Assembly (NCBI GenBank): GCA_963820775.1
Contig: CAWGBF010000015.1
Coordinates: 186,001-250,000 of the forward strand
Length of the DNA stretch: 64,000 nucleotides
Source of the DNA: Roseiarcus sp963820775
GTDB lineage: Bacteria; Pseudomonadota; Alphaproteobacteria; Rhizobiales; Beijerinckiaceae
Reading direction: 5' to 3'
In this document: positions 9,161 through 17,587 of the stretch, piece by piece
Layout: every line of letters begins with the position of its first letter
Position numbering within the stretch: position 1 is the first letter of the stretch
Translations under genes and position numbers: made by a program
The notes under the pieces: model-generated
What the model was told of the DNA's origin: nothing
The model's database searches: none
The model's input: only the letters and a program-made list of their open reading frames with translations

Positions 9161-9176
9161 CATACAAGTTGTTGAC
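9161..9176 (+). promoter_or_regulatory. Possible second, weaker NrdR box
   Basis: CATACAAGTTGTTGAC contains the short inverted repeat ACAA-G-TTGT. Its centre is 31 bp from the centre of the first box, which is the spacing expected of paired NrdR boxes, but the match to the consensus is partial. Confidence 0.35.
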
Positions 9177-9456
9177 GCGGTCGTCATAGAGTTGTAATGT
9201 GTGCTTGTTCTCGGACCGCGTGGGGATCAAGCGTCCGGGACAGCGGTTTAGAGCCGGTCAGGCCCACGCAAACGGGCGCAAACTGACGAGGACACGGGTC
9301 TATAAAGTTCGAGGCGAGTGAGGGGGCGGCGTCGTGCGGGCTAGCCGATGGCGGCTTGCGCGCTGCGACGGGCGCATCAGCGCCTTCTGTTCGGGGTGAG
9401 GATCAACGCGACCAGCAGGGCGAAAGCCCCATGGCCGCAACAATGGGGTCGAAGCG

Positions 9457-12400
9457 ATGCGCATCGAACGGCATTACACCCAATCGGGCGTCAGCCCTTA
9501 TGACCTCATTCCCTTCGCGACTGCCAAGAGCGAGATCCGCAACCCCGACGGCTCGGTGGTGTTTTCGCTTGAGGGCGTCGAGGTTCCCGCCGCCTGGAGC
9601 CAGGTCGCGGCCGATGTGCTGGCGCAGAAATATTTCCGCAAAGCCGGCATCCCTGCGCGCGTGAAGCGCGTCGAGGAGGAGAGCGTTCCCTCTTTCCTGT
9701 GGCGCTCGGTCCCCGACGAGACGGCGCTGAGCTCGCTGCCGAAGGAAGAGCGCGTGGGCTCGGAGACTTCGGCGAAGCAGGTGTTCGACCGCCTTGCCGG
9801 CGCCTGGGCCTATTGGGGCTGGAGGTGCGGCTATTTCGACGGCGAAGAGGATGCGCGCGCCTACTACGACGAGATGCGGTTCATGCTCGCGCGCCAGATG
9901 GCCGCGCCCAATTCGCCGCAATGGTTCAACACCGGCCTCCATTGGGCCTATGGCGTTGATGGGCCGAGCCAGGGCCATTATTACGTCGACTTCGAGACCG
10001 GAAAGCTCGTCAAGTCGAAGTCGGCTTACGAGCATCCCCAGCCCCACGCCTGTTTCATCCAGTCGGTCGCTGACGACCTCGTCAACGAGGGCGGGATCAT
10101 GGACCTATGGGTGCGCGAGGCGCGCCTGTTCAAATACGGTTCCGGCACCGGCACCAATTTCTCGGCTCTTCGCGGCGAGAACGAGAAGCTCTCCGGCGGC
10201 GGGCGCTCGTCCGGCCTCATGTCCTTCTTGAAGATCGGCGACCGCGCGGCGGGCGCGATCAAATCGGGCGGCACCACGCGCCGCGCCGCCAAGATGGTGG
10301 TGGTCGACGCCGATCATCCCGACATCGAGGCCTTCATCGACTGGAAGGTGAACGAGGAGCAGAAGGTCGCCGCGCTCGCCGCCGGCTCCAAGGTCGTCAA
10401 GCGTCATCTGAAGGCGATCTTCCGCGCCTGCGTCAATTGCGAGGGCTCGGGCGACGACTGCTTCAACGTCGACAAGAACCCGGCGCTCAAGCGCGAGGTC
10501 AAGGCCGCGCGCAAGAACGAGGTTCCGGACGGCATCATCAAGCGCATTATTCAATACGCCCGCCAGGGCTACGCGCAGCTCGATTTCGACACTTACGACA
10601 CCGACTGGGAGTCGGAGGCCTATCTCACCGTCTCGGGCCAGAACTCGAACAATTCGGTGCGCCTGTCCGACGCCTTCCTGCACGCGGTCGAGAACGACGG
10701 CGAGTGGAGCCTCACACGTCGCCTCGACGGCAAGGTTTCTAAAACCATGAAGGCGCGCGACCTGTGGGAGAAGATCGGCTACGCCGCATGGGCTTCCGCC
10801 GATCCGGGCCTGCAATATCACACCACCATCAACGACTGGCACACCTGCCCGGAATCGGGGCCGATCCGCGCATCGAATCCGTGCTCCGAATACATGTTCC
10901 TCGACGACACGGCCTGCAATCTCGCCTCGCTCAACCTGCTGCAGTTCCGCGATTCCGCGACCAAGTCGTTCGATGTCAAGGGTTACGAGCACGCGATTCG
11001 CCTGTGGACGCTGACGCTCGAGATCTCGGTGGCGATGGCGCAATTCCCCTCGAAGGAGATCGCACGCCTCTCCTATGACTACCGCACTCTCGGCCTCGGC
11101 TACGCCAACATAGGCGGCCTGCTCATGTCGTCCGGGATCCCTTATGACAGCGACCACGGCCGGGCGATCTGCGCCGCGCTCTCCGCCATCCTGACCGGCC
11201 GCGCCTATGCGACCTCGGCGGAGATCGCCGCCAAGAGCGGCGCCTTCCCCGGGCATAGGGCGAACGCTGACGCGATGCTGCGGGTGATCCGCAATCACAA
11301 GCGCGCCGCCGATGGCGAGGCGGCGGGCTACGAGACGCTGTCCGTCGCGCCGACCCCGCTCGATCATAATGAGCTCGCCAATTCCGGCCCGGAATGGGCG
11401 GAGCTGAGCCAGGCCGCGCGCGCCGCCTGGCGCGACGCGCTGACCTTGGGCGAGGCGCATGGCTATCGCAACGCGCAGGTCTCGGTGATCGCGCCGACCG
11501 GCACCATCGGCCTCGTCATGGATTGCGACACCACCGGCATCGAGCCCGACTTCGCTTTGGTCAAGTTCAAGAAGCTCGCGGGCGGCGGCTATTTCAAGAT
11601 CATCAACCGCGCCGTGCCCGAAGCCTTGCGCGCGCTCGGCTATGACGAGAAGCAGATCGCCGACATCGTCGCCTATGCGGTCGGCCGGGCGACGCTCGCC
11701 CATTCGCCGGGCGTCAATCATGCGGCGCTCAAGGCCAAGGGCCTGCCGCAAGAGGCGATCGACAAGGTCGAGGCCGCGCTCGCCTCCGCTTTTGACATCC
11801 GCTTCGTCTTCAACAAGTGGACGCTCGGCGTCGAGACGCTGAGCCAGGCGCTCAAGATCCCGCCCGAGCGGTACGACGCGCCGGGCTTTGATCTTTTGAC
11901 CGCGCTCGGCTTCACCAAGGCCGAAATCGAGGCCGCCAACAGCTTCGCCTGCGGCGCGATGACGCTCGAAGGCGCGCCCTATCTCAAGCCCGAACATCTC
12001 TCGGTGTTCGATTGCGCCAACCCCTGCGGGCGGACGGGCAAGCGCTATCTCTCGGTCGAGAGCCACATCCGCATGATGGCGGCGGCGCAGCCGTTCATCA
12101 CCGGCGCGATCTCGAAGACCATCAACATGCCCAATGACGCGACCGTCGAGGACTGCAAGGACGCCTACATGCTCTCCTGGCGCCTCGGCCTCAAGGCGAA
12201 CGCGCTCTATCGCGACGGCTCGAAGCTGTCGCAGCCCTTGAGTTCGCAACTGATCGAGAACGACGAGGAGGACGACGAGGCCGTCGAGACCCTGGTCGCC
12301 CTCAACGCGCCCGCGCGCGCCGCCGCGGTGGCGGAAAAAATCGTCGAGCGCGTCATCGAGCGGGTCGAGCGCGAGCGTCAGCGCGAGCGGCTGCCCGACC

Positions 12401-13227
12401 GCCGCAAGGGCTATACGCAGAAGGCCGTGGTCGGCGGGCACAAGGTTTACCTGCGCACCGGCGAATATCAGGATGGGCGCCTGGGCGAGATCTTCATCGA
12501 CATGCACAAGGAAGGCGCCGCCTTCCGCTCGCTGATGAACAATTTCGCCATCGCCATCTCGCTTGGCCTGCAATATGGCGTGCCGCTTGAGGAATATGTC
12601 GAGGCCTTCACCTTCGTCCGGTTCGAGCCGGCGGGCTTCGTCCAGGGCAATGACGCGATCAAGAACGCGACCTCGATCCTCGACTATATCTTCCGCGAGC
12701 TCGCCATCTCCTATCTCGGCCGCAACGATCTTGCGCATATCGCGCCTGACGAGATCGGTGCGACGGTGCTCGGCGGCGGCGTCGATCAGGATCGGGCGCC
12801 GGACTTAGGCGAAGGACACGCGCCGCCCGCCGCGCCGGTGGCGTCCGTCGTGTCCAAGGGCCTCCTGCGCTCGCGGCCGGGCGACAAGCTGATGTTGGTG
12901 CGAAGCGGGGCAGGGGACATGGCCACGGTTCAGGCTGTAGGCGGGTCAAGCGCGCACGGGCCTTTCGTGCAGGGGGCGACGGCGCTGAAAGGCGAGTTGG
13001 CCGAGCGCGGACTGGAGGCAATCAATTCCTCAACTGATGAGGCGATGCGGTTCGAATTCTCTCCGCCGGAACTAAGTGCGCATTCGTCTCTCAAAGGCAG
13101 TCGTGAGGAGGCGCGAATGAAAGGGTACGTCGGCGAGGCCTGTCCGGAATGCGGAAATTTTACTATGGTGCGGAGTGGAACATGTTTAAAATGTGATACA
13201 TGTGGTGGGACCACGGGCTGTTCCTGA
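9457..13227 (+). CDS. nrdJ: Vitamin B12-dependent (class II) ribonucleoside-diphosphate reductase
   Basis: 1256 aa. It reduces ribonucleotides to deoxyribonucleotides with adenosylcobalamin. Visible features are an N-terminal region with PNSPQWFNTG, the active-site NPCSE motif (Asn474, Cys476, Glu478), GTIGLVMDCDTTGIEPDFALVK, and a C-terminal Cys tail (CPECG...CLKCDTCGG) for thiol exchange or zinc binding. The segment about residues 300-385 (ACVNCEG...) is the insertion usual in alphaproteobacteria. From about 12900, and clearly from 13150, codon use becomes AT-richer than the rest. The final 32 codons recur at 13798 and 14542, so the gene's 3' end appears to have been replaced by an insertion. 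Confidence 0.95.
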   Translation: MRIERHYTQSGVSPYDLIPFATAKSEIRNPDGSVVFSLEGVEVPAAWSQVAADVLAQKYFRKAGIPARVKRVEEESVPSFLWRSVPDETALSSLPKEERVGSETSAKQVFDRLAGAWAYWGWRCGYFDGEEDARAYYDEMRFMLARQMAAPNSPQWFNTGLHWAYGVDGPSQGHYYVDFETGKLVKSKSAYEHPQPHACFIQSVADDLVNEGGIMDLWVREARLFKYGSGTGTNFSALRGENEKLSGGGRSSGLMSFLKIGDRAAGAIKSGGTTRRAAKMVVVDADHPDIEAFIDWKVNEEQKVAALAAGSKVVKRHLKAIFRACVNCEGSGDDCFNVDKNPALKREVKAARKNEVPDGIIKRIIQYARQGYAQLDFDTYDTDWESEAYLTVSGQNSNNSVRLSDAFLHAVENDGEWSLTRRLDGKVSKTMKARDLWEKIGYAAWASADPGLQYHTTINDWHTCPESGPIRASNPCSEYMFLDDTACNLASLNLLQFRDSATKSFDVKGYEHAIRLWTLTLEISVAMAQFPSKEIARLSYDYRTLGLGYANIGGLLMSSGIPYDSDHGRAICAALSAILTGRAYATSAEIAAKSGAFPGHRANADAMLRVIRNHKRAADGEAAGYETLSVAPTPLDHNELANSGPEWAELSQAARAAWRDALTLGEAHGYRNAQVSVIAPTGTIGLVMDCDTTGIEPDFALVKFKKLAGGGYFKIINRAVPEALRALGYDEKQIADIVAYAVGRATLAHSPGVNHAALKAKGLPQEAIDKVEAALASAFDIRFVFNKWTLGVETLSQALKIPPERYDAPGFDLLTALGFTKAEIEAANSFACGAMTLEGAPYLKPEHLSVFDCANPCGRTGKRYLSVESHIRMMAAAQPFITGAISKTINMPNDATVEDCKDAYMLSWRLGLKANALYRDGSKLSQPLSSQLIENDEEDDEAVETLVALNAPARAAAVAEKIVERVIERVERERQRERLPDRRKGYTQKAVVGGHKVYLRTGEYQDGRLGEIFIDMHKEGAAFRSLMNNFAIAISLGLQYGVPLEEYVEAFTFVRFEPAGFVQGNDAIKNATSILDYIFRELAISYLGRNDLAHIAPDEIGATVLGGGVDQDRAPDLGEGHAPPAAPVASVVSKGLLRSRPGDKLMLVRSGAGDMATVQAVGGSSAHGPFVQGATALKGELAERGLEAINSSTDEAMRFEFSPPELSAHSSLKGSREEARMKGYVGEACPECGNFTMVRSGTCLKCDTCGGTTGCS
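13132..13227 (+). repeat. nrdJ tail, copy 1 (end of nrdJ, AT-rich recoded)
   Basis: The last 32 codons of nrdJ (GEACPECG to TTGCS-stop). The amino acids agree with copy 2 at most positions, but from about 13155 the codons differ strongly: AAT TTT ACT here against GAC TTC ACC, and TGT GAT ACA TGT against TGC GAC ACC TGC. This looks like an imported or diverged replacement tail. Confidence 0.85.
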
Positions 13228-13236
13228 GGCTACGAC

Positions 13237-13893
13237 GTGGTCAAAGATCACAAAGTACGTCGTCGGCGCTACGAAGACGAGATTAAGGAGTCCGCAGATT
13301 GCTGGCGCGACAAACTTTGCGGAGGTTTCGCCAACGACGACTTTAGCATTACGGAGTGCGTCCAGACCCTTACGAAAAACAAATGGATCAGGGCCTATGA
13401 TACGCGTCAGTATCACGAGTTGCGACTTCGATTTTACACCCAAGACTCAAGCCAACCCCCAGCTTATGTGGAACATAATCCGGCAATTCTTCATTGCGAT
13501 CACGAAACTTGGGACGACGCCCTAATTGGTGAGCCCAAAGCGAGGTTCATAGTTGCGCATGAACTTGGGCATGTCCTCTTGCACGACCATTACGCCCAAC
13601 CTTTTACGGAACACGGCCAAAAATCCATTTGGATGAAGGAAGAATCTGGCGAATGGCAGGCGAATACCTTCGCAGATTATTTTTTAGTTTCCGATGCGGC
13701 AATAGAAAGATATTTCACGCCGACATCTATAGCAATATATTGCGGTGTCGAGAAGGATGTGGCTTTGCGCCGCTTGGGGCCAGGGTTTCGATACTTGGGT
13801 GAAAGTTGCGGGAAATGTGGCGACTTCACCATGGTGCGCAACGGCACCTGCATCAAGTGCGACACCTGCGGCGCGACGACGGGGCGCAGCTGA
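13237..13893 (+). CDS. ImmA/IrrE-type metallopeptidase-like protein ending in an NrdJ-type Cys tail
   Basis: 218 aa from a GTG start 9 nt after the nrdJ stop; GAGG lies 8 nt upstream. Residues about 100-160 carry the zincin motif AHELGHVLLHDHY and a downstream acidic helix (GEWQANTFADYFLV), typical of ImmA/IrrE peptidases, which act in phage, plasmid and toxin-antitoxin control. The last 32 residues (GESCGKCGDF to TTGRS) are a near-copy of the NrdJ C-terminus. Base composition is clearly AT-richer than neighbours until the tail, which is GC-rich. Either a real fusion or an ORF whose 3' end was joined to the old nrdJ end by insertion. Confidence 0.75.
   Translation: MVKDHKVRRRRYEDEIKESADCWRDKLCGGFANDDFSITECVQTLTKNKWIRAYDTRQYHELRLRFYTQDSSQPPAYVEHNPAILHCDHETWDDALIGEPKARFIVAHELGHVLLHDHYAQPFTEHGQKSIWMKEESGEWQANTFADYFLVSDAAIERYFTPTSIAIYCGVEKDVALRRLGPGFRYLGESCGKCGDFTMVRNGTCIKCDTCGATTGRS
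13798..13893 (+). repeat. nrdJ tail, copy 2 (in frame with the peptidase gene)
   Basis: 96 bp encoding GESCGKCGDF to ATTGRS-stop, starting exactly 666 bp after copy 1. From about 13822 on the codons are GC-rich like genuine nrdJ, so this is the better candidate for the original chromosomal 3' end. Its first part is AT-richer, as in the peptidase ORF. Confidence 0.85.
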
Positions 13894-13905
13894 GGGAAGT
13901 GAGGG

Positions 13906-14060
13906 GCAGCGCGCATGCCTTCGAGATGAAATTCGATCGCTTCCCGGATTCCGGCCTTCATCTCTTCCAGCGTGTCGCCGACCGAGACGCAGCCGGGCAA
14001 ATCCGGAAGATAGGCCGAGTAATCTCGCTCGCCTTTCTCGATCACGACAGCGTAACGCAT
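13906..14060 (-). pseudogene. HicB-type antitoxin, C-terminally truncated
   Basis: From ATG 14060 the reverse strand reads MRYAVVIEKGERDYSAYLPDLPG then a helix (LEEMKAGIREAIEFHLEGM), the partial RNase H-like fold of HicB antitoxins. After about residue 50 the family's C-terminal part is lost and the frame runs into the reverse of nrdJ-tail copy 2 (to 13677). No HicA toxin gene is seen; its expected position upstream is taken by a MITE-like element. It is probably a remnant, though a short product could still be made. Confidence 0.75.
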
Positions 14061-14070
14061 GAATTAGTCC

Positions 14071-14190
14071 CTAGCAGGCTGTTGAAAAACTCATTTCCGC
14101 CGTAGTTCGATTCCGTTCCGGACTCCGTTGGATTCTATTGTGTTCACGGTTTCGACCCCCACGCGGCGGACTTTTTCAACAGCCTGCTAG
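14071..14190. mobile_element. MITE-like element flanked by CTAG
   Basis: An 18-bp terminal inverted repeat, CAGGCTGTTGAAAAACTC at 14075-14092 and its complement with one mismatch at 14169-14186, bounds 112 bp without coding capacity. CTAG lies directly outside both ends (14071-14074, 14187-14190) and may be the target duplication. Twelve bases of the repeat (GTTGAAAAACTC) also occur as reverse complement at 30710-30721, upstream of the IS1182-family transposase, which might mobilise it. Confidence 0.75.
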
Positions 14191-14349
14191 GGCCATTCGC
14201 TTCGTCCTGGCCGGGCTTGACCCGGCCATCCACGCGGCTCGCGGTTCGTAAGGAGCCTCCACATTTCTGCAGTAAAATTCGCGTGATAGGCACTTGAACA
14301 GCCCTGGGGAGTGAGACAAAGCTATGCCCTACTTTAGGGAGGACGGGGC

Positions 14350-14481
14350 ATGGCCGAGACCAGCAAGGGAAAGAAATTTGTACGTGTGAAGGGCTATTCG
14401 AAGACCGTCGGCGGAAAGACCGTCAAGGTACACAGCGCCGTTCGCTCAACCCCTAAGACCTCCACCGGCAAGAAGAAATAG
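14350..14481 (+). CDS. Small basic hypothetical protein (43 aa)
   Basis: ATG at 14350, 43 codons ending GKKK-stop. The product is rich in Lys/Val/Thr (KKFVRVKGYSKTVGGKTVKV), resembling short basic proteins seen in phage and island contexts. An upstream AGGGAGGACGGGGC could serve as ribosome-binding site. It lies in the patch between nrdJ-tail copies 2 and 3. Function unknown. Confidence 0.5.
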   Translation: MAETSKGKKFVRVKGYSKTVGGKTVKVHSAVRSTPKTSTGKKK

Positions 14482-14541
14482 GCCGTCTTCGGTGTCCGGC
14501 TAATCGCAGCGTTGCATAGGCTGCGCCTTTTGCCATTGCGC

Positions 14542-14636
14542 GGCGAGGCGGGTCCGGAATGCGGCAACTTCACCATGGTGCGCGCAACCGCACGTGTCTC
14601 AAGTGCGACACCTGCGGTGGCCTGGGGCGCAGCTGA
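14542..14636 (+). repeat. nrdJ tail, copy 3 (degenerate)
   Basis: 95 bp that read, allowing small indels, as GEAGPECGNFTMVR...TCLKCDTCGG...GRS-stop. Codons are GC-rich like original nrdJ. Indels around 14580-14600 put the two halves out of frame, so it is not expressed as such. It begins 744 bp after copy 2. Confidence 0.8.
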
Positions 14637-14702
14637 GAGACGCTATTTTGACTCGGATCATCGAATTGGTAATGACTTATTGAAAAGCACCGAGGGTTTG
14701 CT

Positions 14703-15678
14703 GTGCAGAGATTTAAGATCCCTAGTTATGCTCACCCACTGTTATGGATCTTCGGCGGCATCATTTTGCTACTTGCGGCAGTTATTGTCGGTGAGATTTT
14801 TTTGACTGCGTCTGGCGACCACGGTTACTATCTTTCGGCTATCGCAGTGGAATTGTTAAAGACTGCTGGGGCTTCGCTTATAGTGGTCGGGGGTATAAAC
14901 GCAATCATTGAGATCGGACACTGGCGGCAGTATTTCGAGGAAAGACTGAAAGATATTGTCATGGAGCAAAATTATCTTAATGGTCTCGACAAGAAAGTCC
15001 TGGCAAACTTGCACGTGAAGCTCCTTTAGGCTCAGTTCAAGGATTCATCTATAAGCGGCGACGAGAGTTTTTTCGGTTTTTACAACAAGCATATTCATAG
15101 TTACATAGGAGATCCCTTTAGAGAAGACGCGGTGGCCTGTGTGACCATTAGCGAAGACCAGGACGATTCAATGTGGAATGTACAGGAGACCATTCAATTT
15201 AATTGCAGAAAGAATGGTGGAAACATCCAAGAGTTCAATCTCTTGGGCTCCAAACGAGCACGAGAGACTTCACTCTATAACAATGTCGATCCGTCTGCCG
15301 GAGAGCGAGGAGGACAGAGAAATATTCCGTGCTCGTGCGGAAGGGGATATGGATGTCGGTGAAGAAATTATCACTAAGCTGAAGGAAGGCATCAAGTTTG
15401 ACGCGATAACCGTTCCAAATTTATCTCAGAAAATAACCACCATAGACAAACTTGGCGTTAAAATTGAAACCGCGTATACACTAAAACGGTATAGCGCTAT
15501 TACGTGGTCGTTTGTTCTACCAACTAATAGATTCCATTTAACCGTATTGGCGGACAAGAAGTACGAAATGGTACATGAAATGTTTTGTGCAAACGAAAAC
15601 GGCCTGAAGATCGATCGCTCAGATGGATTATTGTTGCTTCACTATAGGACTGGATGTTACCTCAAAATGGAGTTATAG
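14703..15678 (+). pseudogene. Two-TM membrane protein with large soluble domain, broken by amber stop and frameshift
   Basis: From GTG 14703 the frame encodes two hydrophobic helices (about residues 13-33 and 47-66), then EIGHWRQYFEERLKDI and a soluble part. An in-frame TAG at 15027-15029 interrupts it. The same frame goes on with plausible protein to about 15240, where a frameshift moves to a second frame ending at 15678 (KYEMVHEMFCANENGLKID). Together they give about 325 residues. The region is far more AT-rich than the chromosome, indicating transfer. I do not recognise the family. Confidence 0.6.
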
Positions 15679-16007
15679 TGAAGGTATTGCCGAAGTAGTC
15701 TTAGTGGCGAAAAAAGCGCGCTCAAGAGCATGCGCAGTGCGTCGCGCCGAAAAACATCGCCGGATCTAGCATGCCCACGACGGCGGGACCTATTTGAGAA
15801 GAGTAGAGGCCGATCGGCGGGCTGAGCCGTCAACCTTCCGTCCATTGCTCGAGAACAGCATGAGGCGGACGCCACCGGCAGCTTATTCGTGCGGCCGCTC
15901 ACGAAAGTGACGATGAGACCGCCAGCGTCAGGGATGAGACGCGAGCTTGGCCTGCTCCACGGGTCGGACGACAATTGCTTGCTGACAATCAGAAATTGAA
16001 GTAAGCT
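15679..16007. other. Non-coding gap before IS5-family copy 1
   Basis: 329 bp between the decayed membrane gene and the IS. Base composition returns to GC-rich. Frames here have no recognisable protein signature. Possibly scar sequence; nothing specific seen. Confidence 0.4.
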
Positions 16008-17292
16008 GGACGGTTCTATAAACGCGTTTTTCCGGACGGAGACGGGTCGAGTGACGCGATTTTGAGGTGCGGGATCTCGGTTTTGGATGCGGCATAGGGC
16101 GCCGCATGCTGCGGCGACCGGGCGGCCCTTTGGCGCGGGGGTCAGGCGGCAGCGAGACGATCGAGGAAGACGAGCCTGCGGAAGTTGTAGACGAGGTTGG
16201 CCATGCCGATCTTGGTTTTCGCCCGGGCGATGCCGATGGTGCGGACGAAGAGGTCCATCTTGTCCTTCTGCACGGCGAAGACGTGTTCGACGCCGGAGCG
16301 GACTTTGGACTTGAGCGCGTTGGCGCGCCGCGTCGTCTCCGGCATGGGCCGGCCCGCCGGCTTCTTGCGATGGACGCGGCTGACGAACCCGTTCTTTTCG
16401 AGGAACGCCTCATTGGCCTTCGAACGGTAGGCCGTGTCGGCCCAGACGGCGCTCGCGGTGTTGGTCTTGTCGAGCAGCCCCTCACGCAGCCGCGCGCCCT
16501 CGTAGGCCGCAGCGTCGGTCGCCTCCCACCGCCGGATCAGCCCATGTTCGCGGTCGATCGAGACATGGTTTTGGTAGCCGAATGTCGGAATAGCGATGTC
16601 GACCGGAGGAACCGTCCCATCCGGCCTGGCCTTGGCCTTGCTGAACTTGACCGTCCAGCGCCCGTCACGGTCCTTCTGCCGGAGCTTGGCTGGCTGGGCT
16701 TTCCAAGCCTCCGGAATGCGCCCCTCCTTGACCGCCTTCTTCTCCTCCTCGGTGTTGCGCTGCTTCGGCGCGGCGATCAGCGAGGCGTCGACGATCTGGC
16801 CGCCCATAGCGACGTAGCCAGCCTCGCGCAGCGCCGCGTCGAACCGGTCGAACAGTGGCTTAATCGCCTCGGCCCTGGTCAGCTTTTCCCGGAACAGCCA
16901 GATCGTGCGAGCGTCGGGAACCCGATCGGATAGGCTCAACCCGAGAAACCGCATGAACGACAGGCGGTCGTTGATCAGAAACTCGGTACGCTCGTCCGAG
17001 AGGGTGTTGGCCGCCTGGATCACCAGGATCTTGAACATCATCACAGGGTCGAACGGCGGTCGGCCGCCCTGCGAGCCGTCCGAGTAGGCCAGCGCCCGCG
17101 TCAGCTCGGACCGGAAAATCTCGAAATCGACCGCCGCTGCGAAAGCCTGCAACTGATCGCCGAGATCGCTCAGCCGCTTCAGCCGCTCGTCGACGTCGAA
17201 AAGTCCCCCCTGGCCGCGCATCGATTCGCCTCCCACTCCACCTGGGAGTGAATCAGAAAATGCTGGAAGGCGCGAGGTTCTTAGAAGCGTCC
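16008..17292 (-). mobile_element. IS5-family insertion sequence, copy 1 (1285 bp)
   Basis: Bounded by imperfect inverted repeats starting GGACGGTTCTATAAAC on the left and, as complement, GGACGCTTCTAAGAAC on the right, and flanked on both sides by AGCT. Nearly identical to copy 2 at 36273-37557; I noticed only two differing bases. Comparison with copy 2, which sits inside another gene, sets the boundaries and the 4-bp AGCT target duplication. Confidence 0.9.
16142..17221 (-). CDS. IS5-family transposase (copy 1)
   Basis: 359 aa from ATG 17221, with GGAGG 7 nt upstream; a GTG 5 codons earlier is less likely. A DDE transposase: N-terminal DUF772-type region (GGRPPFDPVMMFKILVIQ), then catalytic regions with IVDASLI, VWADTAYRSK and GVEHVFAVQKDKMDLF (acidic triad D-D-E). 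The frame is intact, so the element may be active. It catalyses cut-and-paste movement of its own IS. Confidence 0.93.
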   Translation of the reverse strand: MRGQGGLFDVDERLKRLSDLGDQLQAFAAAVDFEIFRSELTRALAYSDGSQGGRPPFDPVMMFKILVIQAANTLSDERTEFLINDRLSFMRFLGLSLSDRVPDARTIWLFREKLTRAEAIKPLFDRFDAALREAGYVAMGGQIVDASLIAAPKQRNTEEEKKAVKEGRIPEAWKAQPAKLRQKDRDGRWTVKFSKAKARPDGTVPPVDIAIPTFGYQNHVSIDREHGLIRRWEATDAAAYEGARLREGLLDKTNTASAVWADTAYRSKANEAFLEKNGFVSRVHRKKPAGRPMPETTRRANALKSKVRSGVEHVFAVQKDKMDLFVRTIGIARAKTKIGMANLVYNFRRLVFLDRLAAA

Positions 17293-17296
17293 AGCT

Positions 17297-17587
17297 TGCC
17301 CCATGAACAATCCCACCCTTCCGAACAGCCTCGACCGCAGGCGACCGTTCCGCCTTCTCGCGCCAAGACAGAGCTTACGAAAAAATTTTCTGCGGAAAAT
17401 CCCGCGCAACTCATTGATAAGTCTCGATTTCGGACGAGAGAATCCAAGGAAATCCAAGGAATTCCAACCCTCATAAACAGAAGTTTCCGCTCCGAAATGG
17501 GGAGGCCCCAAGAAAATCCAAACTGATTGACCTCACGCCTTCCGACAAAGGCTTCTCCGCCCCGTCCGGCGGCCGCGCTATCGGCTC
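17297..17587. other. Non-coding region
   Basis: About 290 bp between the IS and the lipoprotein gene, with an AT-richer stretch at 17380-17520 containing short repeats (AATCCAAGGA twice near 17450). No gene or recognised site seen. Confidence 0.4.

Larger units (their letters stand above)
9004..9456 (+). other. Leader region of nrdJ
   Basis: 453 bp without a credible gene. It holds the DnaA-box-like and NrdR-box-like sites listed separately (9117-9176). The rest (9180-9456) may be a long 5' leader. I looked for the conserved cobalamin-riboswitch B12 box and did not find a clear one. Confidence 0.5.

Noticed and set aside
9180..9456. Cobalamin riboswitch upstream of the B12-dependent reductase.
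   Set aside because: No convincing B12-box or conserved core was found. A covariance-model search would decide.
10105..12738. Very long open frame (877 codons) on the reverse strand.
   Set aside because: It lies entirely antisense to nrdJ and has the Arg/Ala/Gly-rich composition typical of antisense frames in GC-rich DNA; no domain seen.
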